Position numbers and translations under genes: made by a program. A DNA stretch of 25,372 bases from Abiotrophia defectiva_A (lineage in GTDB: Bacteria > Bacillota > Bacilli > Lactobacillales > Aerococcaceae): contig CAUUNL010000022.1 of NCBI GenBank assembly GCA_963546405.1, forward strand, positions 1 to 25,372, read 5' to 3'. Positions 1 through 7,997 of the stretch are shown here, piece by piece; within the stretch, counting starts at the first letter, position 1, and each line of letters starts with the position of its first letter. Under the pieces are notes generated by a model. It ran no database searches. It had not been told where the DNA came from and saw only the letters and a list, made by a program, of their open reading frames with translations.

Positions 1-19
1 AATAAAGGAGTCATGCAAT

Positions 20-859
20 ATGAAAAAGTTTGTTAAAAAATTAGGGGCTTTAGCCCTCGCAGCAGGTTTAGTGTTTGGGGCTAGCTTCCCAACTGCACAA
101 GCGGCCAAAGAATTTGAAGGCCAAAAAGTAAAAGTTGGGGTTGTCGGTGAAGCTGACAAGGAACTCTGGCAAGCTGTAGCAGAAAAAGCGAAAAAAGATG
201 AAGGTATCGAAATCGAAATTACTAACTTTTCTGATTACAACTTACCTAACGCAGCAGTAGAAGACGGTTCATTAGACCTCAACGCCTTCCAACACATTAT
301 CTTCTTGGAAGAATGGAACAAGGCTAACAAGGGCAAAGTTGTGAACATCGGCTTCACCTACGTAGAACCTCAAGGTATTTACTCTGAAAAAGTTAAATCT
401 TTAGATGAGTTAAAAGCTAAAGACGGGGCAAAAATCGCCATTCCTAACGATGTGACCAACCAAGGTCGGGCCCTCTTGACCTTAGAATTAGCTGGTTTGA
501 TTGAAGTAGACGATGCTAAAGGTATTTTAGCTAGCGTTAGCGACGTAACCAAGAACGAAAAGAACATCAAGTTCGAAGAAGTGGACGCTTCTCAAACAGC
601 ACGTAGCTTGAAAGACGTGGATGCAGCGGTTATCAACGGGAACTACGCAGCAGATGCTAACTTAACCGTTAAAGACGCGCTCTTCGTTGACGCAACTGAC
701 AAGGCAAAATTGAAAGATGAGTACAAGAACATCATCGCCGTTAAAGAGTCTGAAAAAGACAACAAACTCTACAAGAAAGTCGTAGAAATCTTCCAATCAG
801 ACGAAATCGCTAAGAAGATTGAAGAGTTAAGCAAGAACTCTAAGATTCCGGTATGGTAA
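20..859 (+). CDS. MetQ/NlpA-family substrate-binding protein
   Basis: This 279-residue protein is the extracellular binding component of a methionine-type ABC importer. After an N-terminal signal segment (residues 1-28) the NlpA/MetQ fold follows, with the family-typical stretch LNAFQH near residue 88. The start is set by AAAGGAG at 4-10, nine bases upstream. The ATPase and permease (metN, metI) are not in the window and would have to lie to the left. Oddly, there is no lipobox cysteine: where LxxC is expected the sequence reads FGAS, and a good signal peptidase I site (AQA before AKE) follows, so the protein may be secreted or loosely held rather than lipid-anchored. Methionine is the commonest ligand in this family, but other ligands are known, so the substrate is an inference. 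Confidence 0.9.
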   Translation: MKKFVKKLGALALAAGLVFGASFPTAQAAKEFEGQKVKVGVVGEADKELWQAVAEKAKKDEGIEIEITNFSDYNLPNAAVEDGSLDLNAFQHIIFLEEWNKANKGKVVNIGFTYVEPQGIYSEKVKSLDELKAKDGAKIAIPNDVTNQGRALLTLELAGLIEVDDAKGILASVSDVTKNEKNIKFEEVDASQTARSLKDVDAAVINGNYAADANLTVKDALFVDATDKAKLKDEYKNIIAVKESEKDNKLYKKVVEIFQSDEIAKKIEELSKNSKIPVW

Positions 860-869
860 TCTGAGCTAT

Positions 870-905
870 CAAAAAATCCCGCATCTCATGATGCGGGATT
901 TTACT
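870..905. terminator. Bidirectional terminator between the metQ-like gene and birA
   Basis: A 13-bp perfect stem (873-885 with 890-902) has a TCAT loop and is flanked by an A-run on the left and a T-run on the right. It lies 14 bases past the metQ-like stop and just before the birA stop, so it can end transcription from both convergent genes. Confidence 0.9.
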
Positions 906-1910
906 TTAGTCGAGGTCATCAGCGAATTGTTGACTAGAAAAATGGACTTCTTGGCTGAAGAGGGTACGGATTTGACCGTGAGGGTCTTGAATCAAGAGGT
1001 GGCCCTGGTCGGTGATTCCTTGAATGATACCTGTATATTCTTGTCCTGCTTGCTGGTAGCTGACTTGTCTCCCGACGCCCAGTAGGTGTTCTTCATAGTG
1101 GGGTAGGTAGGTTTTGTCAGAGAGGGTGCGGATATAGTAAGCCAACTGCTTAAGGAAGTCGTGGATGACTTGATTGGGATTGAAGTCGGCCGGCATTTCT
1201 TGTCCAAAGAGGGTTCCTGCAACAGACTGAGTTGAGGCTTCCGCTTGACTGAAGTCGCCACTTAAGTTGAGGCCGATGCCAATAATAATCGAGGATAGGC
1301 TACGACTTTCAATATCGGTCGTCGCTTCTGTCAGGATTCCGCCAATTTTACGACCACGACAGAAGAGGTCATTAACCCATTTGATACGCAGCTTTTGTCC
1401 ACTGGCTGCTTCCAGAGCGGCAACCATGGCACTGGCAGCTAGCAGGGTGTATTGGGGCACTTCTTCTAAATCTGTTACTTGGGGTTGGAAGACGACAGAT
1501 AGATAGAGGCCGGAAGCAATATCGGAGTGGAAATGGCGACCTGACCGACCGCGTCCTTGAGTTTGTTTGCGAGCGACGAAGAGGCCGGCTCGGCCAGGTG
1601 CTTGAATGGCAAATTGTTTGGCTAGGTCATTGGTTGAAGTGACACTGTCATAGAGGGCGACTTGCAGCGATTCAAAAGGTGCATCCAAGTCGCGCTTGAT
1701 TTGCTGGGCATCAAGGGCATGGCTGACCCTCTCTAGCAGATAGCCCTTCTTGCTTAGGCTGGCAATTTGATAGCCTTGTTGGCGTAAGCCTTCGACAGCC
1801 TTCCAGACAGCGGTCCGAGATAAACCTAATTGGTCTGCCAAGGCTTGACCAGAAATAGGCTGGCCATTTTGCTCTAGTAAGACCGCTAAAATTTCATCTT
1901 GTGTCGACAT
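906..1910 (-). CDS. birA: Bifunctional biotin ligase / biotin repressor BirA
   Basis: BirA activates biotin to biotinyl-AMP and attaches it to a lysine on biotin carrier proteins; bifunctional forms also repress biotin genes. An N-terminal winged helix (about residues 1-60, ending AVWKAVEGLRQQGY) is followed by the ligase domain with GRGRSGRHF and KWVNDL (usually KWPNDL) and a C-terminal SH3-like domain. Two ATG codons lie in tandem; GAGGAGG is 4 bases from the first (1913) and 7 from the second (1910), so 1910 is preferred, giving 334 residues. In this window its evident client is the OadD biotin carrier at 12726. The HTH implies DNA binding, but I saw no BirA operator here. Confidence 0.93.
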   Translation of the reverse strand: MSTQDEILAVLLEQNGQPISGQALADQLGLSRTAVWKAVEGLRQQGYQIASLSKKGYLLERVSHALDAQQIKRDLDAPFESLQVALYDSVTSTNDLAKQFAIQAPGRAGLFVARKQTQGRGRSGRHFHSDIASGLYLSVVFQPQVTDLEEVPQYTLLAASAMVAALEAASGQKLRIKWVNDLFCRGRKIGGILTEATTDIESRSLSSIIIGIGLNLSGDFSQAEASTQSVAGTLFGQEMPADFNPNQVIHDFLKQLAYYIRTLSDKTYLPHYEEHLLGVGRQVSYQQAGQEYTGIIQGITDQGHLLIQDPHGQIRTLFSQEVHFSSQQFADDLD

Positions 1911-1939
1911 CATGTGTCCTCCTCATCTTCGATAATCCT

Positions 1940-1968
1940 AGTCTAGCAAATGTCAGGTCCTGGGTCAA
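1940..1968 (-). promoter_or_regulatory. Promoter of birA
   Basis: On the minus strand TTGACC (1963-1968) and TAGACT (1940-1945) are separated by exactly 17 bases, about 30 bases upstream of the birA start. It is back to back with the esterase promoter; the two -35 boxes are 16 bases apart. Confidence 0.8.
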
Positions 1969-1984
1969 TTTTTGCCCACCTAGC

Positions 1985-2013
1985 TTGAAAATAGGGCTAT
2001 CTGGACCTATAAT
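1985..2013 (+). promoter_or_regulatory. Promoter of the HSL-family esterase gene
   Basis: TTGAAA (1985-1990), a 17-base spacer and a perfect TATAAT (2008-2013). The predicted leader is about 65 bases and contains a small inverted repeat, GGGAAG (2025-2030) with CTTCCC (2045-2050), of unknown relevance. Confidence 0.85.
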
Positions 2014-2083
2014 GAACTTGAGAGGGGAAGACGGGCAAGTCACGCTTCCCATTATGAAGGATAAAATAAGGAGAGTCTTTCCC

Positions 2084-3130
2084 ATGAATCTTATGAAGAA
2101 GCTAGTGCCCCTGTTAGGTGGGCGACATCAACTGGGATTGCCAGGAATTCGCCACTATTTGGCTTGGCGCTATCCTCAAGTGAATCCGGATTTACGCTTT
2201 CGAGGTTGGATGACGGATATCTTAGTTGACTTCAAAAAGCCAGAGGACCTGAAGGCCTATAATCAGACAGGCCTTACGACCTTCCGAGTGCCCTTGCCTC
2301 ATGATCCGGACCTAGTCATCGAAGAAGTGAAGATTCCCAGTAGTCAGAATCCTAATTTAAGTGCCCTTATCTATCGCTCTAAGCAGCCACAAGGCCAAGC
2401 GACAGGCTTGCTATGGCTTCATGGAGGTGGCTACGCCCTGGGGCATCCGCGTTTAGACTTACCCTTCATTCGGCAATTTGTGCTAGAGACCAATACGGTG
2501 GTCGTCGCCCCTGATTATCGGCTGTCCGCTCAGGAGCCCTATCCGGCAGCCTTAGAAGATGCCTACGCTGGCCTAGTTTGGCTCAAGGAAGAAGCGGAAC
2601 ATCTAGGCGTCAATTCTGACCAGCTCTTTGTGGGAGGACCTAGTGCTGGTGGCGGCCTCACCATTGCTACGGTTCTCTATGCTAGAGATCAAAATCAGGT
2701 GCAGGTGGCCTTCCACATGCCTATTTATCCAATGATTGATGACCGCCTATCGACAGAGTCCATGAAGGGCAATCGGGAAATGATTTGGAACGAAATCAAA
2801 AATCGAGCGGGCTGGCAACTCTATCTAGGAGACCTCTATGGATCTGAGGAGGTGCCCATCTATGCAGCGCCCTATCGGGCATTAGACTTAAGTGATATGC
2901 CACCTGCCTATACACATGTGGGAGATTTAGATCCCTTCTTGGATGAAACACTCGACTATATGAAGCGACTGCAAGCTGCGGGGGTACCGGCCAAGTACCG
3001 CGTCTATCCAGGCGCCTATCATGGCTATGAGGCTTTCGACTGCCCCTTAACGCGCCAGACTATGGCTAATTGGCTAGCAGCTTATAAGGAAGCGGTAGCC
3101 CAGTACTTTGCCCCACAAAAAGAATCATAA
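2084..3130 (+). CDS. Alpha/beta hydrolase, HSL (family IV) esterase/lipase
   Basis: A carboxylesterase-type hydrolase of 348 residues. The oxyanion-hole motif HGGG lies at residues 113-116, the nucleophile elbow is GPSAGG with Ser187, the acid is probably Asp283 (DPFLDE) and the base His313 (YHGYE), giving a complete catalytic triad. The reading frame is open further upstream (to 1901), but that part crosses the promoter and birA start region. The ATG at 2084 has AAGGAG ten bases upstream and is preferred. There is no signal peptide, so the enzyme is cytoplasmic. It is monocistronic between its own promoter and the terminator at 3135. The natural substrate cannot be told from sequence; short-chain esters are usual for the family. 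Confidence 0.88.
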   Translation: MNLMKKLVPLLGGRHQLGLPGIRHYLAWRYPQVNPDLRFRGWMTDILVDFKKPEDLKAYNQTGLTTFRVPLPHDPDLVIEEVKIPSSQNPNLSALIYRSKQPQGQATGLLWLHGGGYALGHPRLDLPFIRQFVLETNTVVVAPDYRLSAQEPYPAALEDAYAGLVWLKEEAEHLGVNSDQLFVGGPSAGGGLTIATVLYARDQNQVQVAFHMPIYPMIDDRLSTESMKGNREMIWNEIKNRAGWQLYLGDLYGSEEVPIYAAPYRALDLSDMPPAYTHVGDLDPFLDETLDYMKRLQAAGVPAKYRVYPGAYHGYEAFDCPLTRQTMANWLAAYKEAVAQYFAPQKES

Positions 3131-3134
3131 GCAC

Positions 3135-3172
3135 AAAAATCCCCGTCTATCTGATGACAGACGGGGATTTTT
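3135..3172. terminator. Bidirectional terminator between the esterase gene and purA
   Basis: A 14-bp stem (3135-3148 with 3159-3172) has a 10-base loop and A/T runs on both sides. It serves the two convergent genes; the purA stop is only six bases away. Confidence 0.9.
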
Positions 3173-3177
3173 ATCGT

Positions 3178-4470
3178 TTAGTTACGCCATACGCTTTCTA
3201 AAATCATGGTTTGTTCGCGGTCTGGGCCTACGGACAAGGTGGCAATTTTAGCTCCCACTAATTCGCTAATACGACGGACATAGTTTTGGGCATTCAAAGG
3301 CAGGTCTTCCAAACGGCGACAAGACGTAATGTCCTCAGTCCAACCTGGCAATTCTTCATAGACAGGCGTACAAGATTTGAGCAACTTGAGGCTAGCTGGA
3401 TAGTACTCAATCACTTGACCATCTGGTGTCTTATAAGCCGTACAAATCTTAATGGATTCGAGACCAGTTAGGACGTCGATGGAGTTAAGTGAGAGGTTGG
3501 TAATACCGGATACCCGACGGGAATGACGCATGACCACAGAGTCAAACCAACCCACCCGACGAGGACGACCGGTAGTTGTCCCGTATTCACGGCCCACTTC
3601 GCGGATTTGGTGGCCAATTTCATCGAAGAGTTCAGTAGGGAACGGGCCATCCCCAACGCGAGAGGTGTAGGCCTTGCAGACACCGACGACGCGATTGATG
3701 CGAGTTGGGCCGACCCCACTCCCGATAGTGACCCCACCAGAGACGGGGTTAGAGGAAGTAACGAAAGGATAGGTCCCTTGGTCGATGTCCAACATGACCC
3801 CTTGAGCTCCTTCGAAGAGGACGCGCTTGCCTTGATCCAAGGCATCGTTCAAGATAACGGAGGTGTCAGTCACGTATTGTTTAATCTCCTGACCGTATTG
3901 ATAGTACTCTTCAAAAATATCTTCAAAACGGAGGGGATCTGCGCCATAGACGCGTTCAATAAAGAGGTTCTTCTCTGCCAAGTTAGTCCGTAGGCGTTCT
4001 TCAAAGATTTCACGGTCTAATAAGTCGGCAATCCGAATCCCAACCCGAGCAGATTTATCCATATAGGCTGGGCCAATCCCTTTGTTAGTAGTCCCAATCT
4101 TGTTATCGCCTTTAGAGGCTTCTTGGAGCTTGTCCAAGACAATATGGTAAGGCAAGATAACATGGGCACGTGAAGAGATACGAAGATTATCGGTTGAGAC
4201 ACCTTCGCCATGTAGGTAGGCAAGTTCTTCTACGATAGACTTAGGGTTAACAACGACGCCATTGCCGATGACGCTGATTTTGTCAGGGGAGAAAATCCCG
4301 GAAGGAATGAGGTGTAACTTGAAGGTTTTGCCGCCAAACTGAATGGTGTGACCGGCATTGTCGCCACCTTGGTAGCGCGCGATGACTTCGGCATTCTCGC
4401 TTAGGAAGTCGGTAATTTTCCCTTTACCTTCATCGCCCCATTGAGTACCTACAACAACAACTGATGACAT
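3178..4470 (-). CDS. purA: Adenylosuccinate synthetase
   Basis: PurA joins IMP and aspartate using GTP, the first committed step to AMP. The protein has the family N-terminus VVVGTQWGDEGKGK (P-loop and catalytic Asp), NAGHT, the conserved GTTNKGIGPAY region, and a C-terminal VGPDRE. Two starts are possible: ATG at 4476 would sit one base from the AAAGGGG Shine-Dalgarno, while ATG at 4470 is seven bases away. I therefore place the start at 4470, giving 430 residues, the normal size. It follows the CDF exporter gene by 12 bases and is probably co-transcribed with it. No PurR box or purine riboswitch was seen directly in front. Confidence 0.95.
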   Translation of the reverse strand: MSSVVVVGTQWGDEGKGKITDFLSENAEVIARYQGGDNAGHTIQFGGKTFKLHLIPSGIFSPDKISVIGNGVVVNPKSIVEELAYLHGEGVSTDNLRISSRAHVILPYHIVLDKLQEASKGDNKIGTTNKGIGPAYMDKSARVGIRIADLLDREIFEERLRTNLAEKNLFIERVYGADPLRFEDIFEEYYQYGQEIKQYVTDTSVILNDALDQGKRVLFEGAQGVMLDIDQGTYPFVTSSNPVSGGVTIGSGVGPTRINRVVGVCKAYTSRVGDGPFPTELFDEIGHQIREVGREYGTTTGRPRRVGWFDSVVMRHSRRVSGITNLSLNSIDVLTGLESIKICTAYKTPDGQVIEYYPASLKLLKSCTPVYEELPGWTEDITSCRRLEDLPLNAQNYVRRISELVGAKIATLSVGPDREQTMILESVWRN

Positions 4471-4482
4471 AAACATACCCCT

Positions 4483-5379
4483 TTACTGATTGAGATTGGT
4501 TTGGAAATATGGTTCGACATGGACATCGACATCATACACATTATAATTATACGCTAAAATCTGTTCGATTTCCTCTGTTATGTGATGAGATTGAATAACT
4601 GAAAGATGACCATCAATTAAAACGGTGATATCCACGTGGACATACTGGCCACAGAGACGTGCCCGAATTTGCGGAACCGCACGGATTTGAGGGTGTTTGA
4701 GGACGATGGCGCGGTAGGCTTCTAGTTCTTCTTGGTCAAAACCATCTGATAATTCAAAGGTCGAATCTTTGAAAATAGTATAGGCGGTGTGGAGAATAAT
4801 ACCACCAATTACAAGGGCCGTCAGGATATCCAGCCAGGCTAGTCCTAGGCTAGAAGCGGCAATGGCCACCATGGTAGCAAGTGTCGTTAAGAAGTCACTG
4901 AAGAGGTCCTTGGCACTGGCCTTGAGCCCCATGCTTTGAGTTTTCTGGGCCAAATGATGGATATAGCGTTGAGTTATGAGCAAAATGACGCTGGCAGCAA
5001 GCCCCACCCAAAGAGCTTGGAGGTCGGGTGTCGGATAATCCTGGGCTATAAAGCGTTCTGCTGAAGATTTGATGACTTCTAGGCCGACAGTGAACATAAT
5101 CAGAGAAGTGGCGAAGCTGGCCAAGGGTTCAAACTTGGAGTGACCAAAATAATGGTCCTCATCCGCTGGTTTGCGGGCAATTCGAAGGCCAATAAAAATC
5201 AAAATTGATGAGATGATGTCCGTTAAGTTGTTAAGACCATCGGCTCTGAGGGAGGCCGAATGGAAGAAATAAGCAGCGCCTAATTTGAGGCTAGAAATAA
5301 TCAGATAGACGATAATGCCGACTAAGGCCCCACGGGCGGCGATTTTAAGTTGCTGGTTTTGTCTGTCGCTAGTTTGCAT
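4483..5379 (-). CDS. mntE: Cation diffusion facilitator, manganese-exporter (MntE) type
   Basis: A 298-residue CDF-family antiporter with an N-terminal six-helix membrane domain (about residues 15-210) and a C-terminal cytoplasmic metal-binding domain with HVDI and HVEPYF. CDF proteins expel divalent metal in exchange for protons. The membrane site is formed by two residues in TM2 and two in TM5. Here they read N50/D54 (ADGLNNLTD) and D158/D162 (AKDLFSD), an ND-DD quartet. Zinc exporters usually have HD-HD or DD-HD, while acidic quartets mark manganese CDF proteins such as pneumococcal MntE, so manganese export is the best guess. GGAGG lies about eight bases before the start. No yybP-ykoY manganese riboswitch is visible in the short upstream gap. 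Confidence 0.85.
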   Translation of the reverse strand: MQTSDRQNQQLKIAARGALVGIIVYLIISSLKLGAAYFFHSASLRADGLNNLTDIISSILIFIGLRIARKPADEDHYFGHSKFEPLASFATSLIMFTVGLEVIKSSAERFIAQDYPTPDLQALWVGLAASVILLITQRYIHHLAQKTQSMGLKASAKDLFSDFLTTLATMVAIAASSLGLAWLDILTALVIGGIILHTAYTIFKDSTFELSDGFDQEELEAYRAIVLKHPQIRAVPQIRARLCGQYVHVDITVLIDGHLSVIQSHHITEEIEQILAYNYNVYDVDVHVEPYFQTNLNQ

Positions 5380-5404
5380 AGAATTTTCCTCCGCGAGATA
5401 ATGC

Positions 5405-5431
5405 CAAAAAATCAGGAGCCGTAACTCCTGA
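5405..5431 (-). terminator. Terminator after the C39-like peptidase gene
   Basis: On the minus strand a CAGGAG/CTCCTG stem with a 6-base loop is followed by a run of six T, nine bases past the peptidase stop (5440). There is no room for a good promoter between this hairpin and the CDF gene, so the CDF-purA pair probably depends on read-through or on a promoter inside the peptidase gene. Confidence 0.75.
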
Positions 5432-5439
5432 AATCATGG

Positions 5440-6390
5440 TTATTTGGATAGGGCCCAATAGTTGACGCCTTCTTCCATCATGGTTTGGGCTGGAATAGCC
5501 TTGATGCTGAACATTTTGCTTGGGTCATCATTAGGGTCGTTGACATAGACTTGGCCATCTTGGTAGCCACGAATGACGAGAATATGGCCAGTTTCAGTGA
5601 AGAGGCCTGGTTTAACCGTTGCTACAATGGCTTGGCCTTGGTTGACAGCCTGCATGGCTTCTTCAAAGTTATTACCGAAATTGGTGAACTGATAATTGAA
5701 AGATTGAGCGAAGTCATAGAAAATATTCCAAGAAGTTCCTTGGTTGTGGACATAGTAATGGTCCTTGCTCCAATCCAAAATGGTCTGCGGTGTCACCGTA
5801 GCTTGCGGATTATAGTAGGCATGAATCATAGCCAAGGATAGGATAGCACAGCCATTCTCACCTAATTGACGAGTAGTATCCGTCCCGTATTGAAGGGTCC
5901 GCCATTTAGGGTCTTTCTGCAGATAGAGCGGAATGTCCAATTGTTTGACGTTCTGTAACTGGCTAACTTCGGCTGGTTTTTGCGGCAGGAAGAGATAGCC
6001 TAGCTCGCTGATATTTTGGCGGTGCTTGTTGATAGCAGCCACGATGTCAGACTGGGCATTAAGTAAGTCGTTCTGATAGTCTTGGTTTTGAATATCTTGC
6101 AAGACTTCTGAAAGCTCGTCCTTGGACAGACTATGAACTAGGGAATCATCCGATAGTTGCAGTGGAACCGTGTTGAAAGGTGCCGATTCTGACTCACTAG
6201 ACGACTCAGGTGTGCTAGAGGTCACTTGGCTACTTTGGACCTGAGCAATATGTTCTTGGCCAGCCACTTGGTTATTTAATTTTGATGCCTGATGCGTATT
6301 TTCCTTGAGGAAAACGACAATCGCCGTCCCGCAAATCAAGAGCAAGAAGAAGGTAATAACGGCAATCGTATTCTTACGACGTTTGCGCAT
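5440..6390 (-). CDS. Membrane-anchored C39-like (papain-fold) peptidase
   Basis: A 316-residue protein with a basic N-terminus (MRKRRKN), one hydrophobic segment (about residues 9-28), a Ser/Glu-rich linker to about residue 75, and a C-terminal peptidase_C39_2 domain. The catalytic residues look intact: Cys181 in GENGCAILSLAM, His269 in TGHILVIRG, Asp285 in VNDP. The catalytic domain should face the outside of the membrane. The frame is open to 6498, but only the ATG at 6390 has a Shine-Dalgarno (AAAGGAG, eight bases upstream). C39_2 proteins are often uncharacterised surface or wall-associated cysteine peptidases; no bacteriocin or ABC gene is nearby, so a bacteriocin-processing role is not supported. 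The substrate is unknown. Confidence 0.82.
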   Translation of the reverse strand: MRKRRKNTIAVITFFLLLICGTAIVVFLKENTHQASKLNNQVAGQEHIAQVQSSQVTSSTPESSSESESAPFNTVPLQLSDDSLVHSLSKDELSEVLQDIQNQDYQNDLLNAQSDIVAAINKHRQNISELGYLFLPQKPAEVSQLQNVKQLDIPLYLQKDPKWRTLQYGTDTTRQLGENGCAILSLAMIHAYYNPQATVTPQTILDWSKDHYYVHNQGTSWNIFYDFAQSFNYQFTNFGNNFEEAMQAVNQGQAIVATVKPGLFTETGHILVIRGYQDGQVYVNDPNDDPSKMFSIKAIPAQTMMEEGVNYWALSK

Positions 6391-6429
6391 AGGGCCAGCT
6401 CCTTTGGTTAAGTAATCAATCATAAGGGA

Positions 6430-6438
6430 AGTATAACA
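6430..6438 (-). promoter_or_regulatory. Likely extended -10 promoter of the C39-like peptidase gene
   Basis: On the minus strand TGTTATACT matches an extended -10 (TGn plus TATACT), about 40 bases before the chosen start. No good -35 box is visible, as is common for extended -10 promoters. Confidence 0.5.
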
Positions 6439-6491
6439 GAGAAATGTAAGAGAAATATGAATTTTCTGGCAAGAAATCAAAGAATTTCTCC

Positions 6492-6515
6492 GATACAATC
6501 CTTAGTTATTGTATC
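6492..6515. promoter_or_regulatory. Perfect inverted repeat, possible operator upstream of the peptidase gene
   Basis: GATACAAT, an 8-base spacer and ATTGTATC form a perfect 8-bp inverted repeat (6492-6499 and 6508-6515). It lies between the glnA terminator and the peptidase promoter, about 55 bases upstream of the -10. There is no T-run, so it is not a terminator. The binding protein is unknown. Confidence 0.45.
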
Positions 6516-6562
6516 AAAACCTGGAACATAAAGCACCTAATCTGGTTGCCTGTTACAGAGAC

Positions 6563-6598
6563 TTAATAAAGAGAGGCTGGGTGTTACACCAGCCTCTA
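6563..6598 (-). terminator. Terminator of glnR-glnA
   Basis: On the minus strand a 9-bp stem, AGAGGCTGG/CCAGCCTCT (6589-6597 with 6572-6580), is followed by a T-rich tract. It lies ten bases past the glnA stop. Confidence 0.85.
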
Positions 6599-6607
6599 AC
6601 TTGTTGG

Positions 6608-7954
6608 TTAATAGTTTTTGAAGTATTGTTCGAGTTCCCATTGGGTGACTTGCTTTTGATAAGCGAAGTATTCGGCTGTCTTCTCAGCGATGAAGTTTTG
6701 TGCGATGTGGTCACCCAAGGCTTCTAGAATAACAGGTTCCTTCTTGAGTTCTTTGAGGGCTGCGCGCAAGGAACCTGGTAGATCCTCTACCCCTTCCGTT
6801 AGGCGCTCTTCACGCGTCATGGTGTAGATATTACGGTCAACAGCAGAAGGTGGCATAATCTTATCTTCGATCCCCTTGAGGCCGGCTGCCAAGAGGACAG
6901 ACAGAGCCAAGTAAGGGTTAGCCGCTGGGTCTACACTCCGCGCTTCAATCCGAGTAGAGTTACCTCGAGCTGCCGGAATCCGGATAAGAGGCGAACGGTT
7001 TTGACCAGACCAAGCTACGTAGACAGGGGCTTCGTAACCAGGCACCAGCCGCTTGTAGGAGTTAACCAGTGGGTTACAGATAGCGGTGTAGGCACGGGCA
7101 TACTTGAGCAAGCCACCGATAAAGTAGAGGGCGGTTTGGGAGAGTTGGTCTTCTGTGTCAGGATCGTAGAAGGCATTACCTGATTCATTAAAGAGGGACA
7201 TGTTACAGTGCATCCCACTCCCTGCAATGCCGAAGATAGGCTTAGGCATGAAGGTGGCGTGCAAGTTGTGGCGACGGGCCACGGATTTGACGATGAGTTT
7301 GAAGGTTTGGATGTTGTCGGCAGAACGGAGGGCGTCTGCATATTTCCAGTCAATTTCGTGTTGGCCAGGCCCTACTTCGTGGTGGCTGGCTTCAATTTCA
7401 AAACCTAGAGCTTCTAGTTCCAAGACGATGTCACGACGGCAGTTCTCGGCCAAGTCGTTAGGCGCCAAGTCAAAGTAGCCGCCGTTGTCGTTGAGTTGCA
7501 TGGTAGGCTGGCCTTTTTCATCTAATTTGAAGAGGAAGAACTCTGGCTCTGGCCCAATATTGAAGGAAGTGAATCCTAAGTCTTCCATGCGTTTAAGAAT
7601 ACGCTTGAGGTTGCTACGAGGGTCACCTTGGAAAGGAAGACCATCCACGCTGTTGACGTCACAGATTAAGCGGGCAATCTTGGTGTCACCGGCGCCTTCC
7701 TTCCAGTTGAAGACTAGCCAAGTATTGTAGTCAGGTACTAAGTACATGTCGCTCTCTTCAATCCGGACGAAGCCTTCAATTGAAGAACCGTCGAACATCA
7801 TTTTGTTGTCTAAGGCCTTTTCTAATTGGGAGACAGGCACTTCGACGTTTTTGATAGTCCCAGTAATATCGGTGAACATGAGGCGGACATAACGAACATT
7901 GCGTTCCTTAGCGTCTAGTAAGATACTTTCTTTGGTCCATTGAGTGGTTGGCAT
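6608..7954 (-). CDS. glnA: Glutamine synthetase type I
   Basis: GlnA makes glutamine from glutamate, ammonia and ATP. The 448-residue length fits the short, non-adenylylated Firmicute GSI-alpha type. Visible hallmarks are the beta-grasp N-terminal domain, the DGSSIEGF loop, GPEPEFFLF (metal ligands), GSGMHCNMSLF, NSYKRLVPG (ammonia and ATP site) and the conserved NPYLALSVLLAAGL. AAAGGAGG lies seven bases before the ATG. It is the second gene of a glnR-glnA operon with a 43-base gap. In this group feedback-inhibited GlnA also controls GlnR, so the pair forms the nitrogen-status switch. Confidence 0.97.
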   Translation of the reverse strand: MPTTQWTKESILLDAKERNVRYVRLMFTDITGTIKNVEVPVSQLEKALDNKMMFDGSSIEGFVRIEESDMYLVPDYNTWLVFNWKEGAGDTKIARLICDVNSVDGLPFQGDPRSNLKRILKRMEDLGFTSFNIGPEPEFFLFKLDEKGQPTMQLNDNGGYFDLAPNDLAENCRRDIVLELEALGFEIEASHHEVGPGQHEIDWKYADALRSADNIQTFKLIVKSVARRHNLHATFMPKPIFGIAGSGMHCNMSLFNESGNAFYDPDTEDQLSQTALYFIGGLLKYARAYTAICNPLVNSYKRLVPGYEAPVYVAWSGQNRSPLIRIPAARGNSTRIEARSVDPAANPYLALSVLLAAGLKGIEDKIMPPSAVDRNIYTMTREERLTEGVEDLPGSLRAALKELKKEPVILEALGDHIAQNFIAEKTAEYFAYQKQVTQWELEQYFKNY

Positions 7955-7997
7955 GGAAATCCTCCTTTTGATAGTAGGCTAGTCAGTCTAGCCAGAC

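Noticed and set aside
1901..2083. N-terminal extension of the esterase frame
   Set aside because: The extra codons run across both promoters and the birA start; the Shine-Dalgarno and family alignment fit the ATG at 2084.
3523..3993. 156-residue plus-strand frame inside purA
   Set aside because: It is an antisense shadow of purA with no ribosome binding site or recognisable domain.
5380..5439. Possible yybP-ykoY manganese riboswitch in front of the CDF exporter
   Set aside because: The gap is about 60 bases and is explained by the peptidase terminator and a ribosome binding site; no riboswitch core is seen.
5440..6390. Bacteriocin-processing role for the C39-like protein
   Set aside because: It lacks the ABC transporter part and no precursor peptide with a double-glycine leader was seen nearby.
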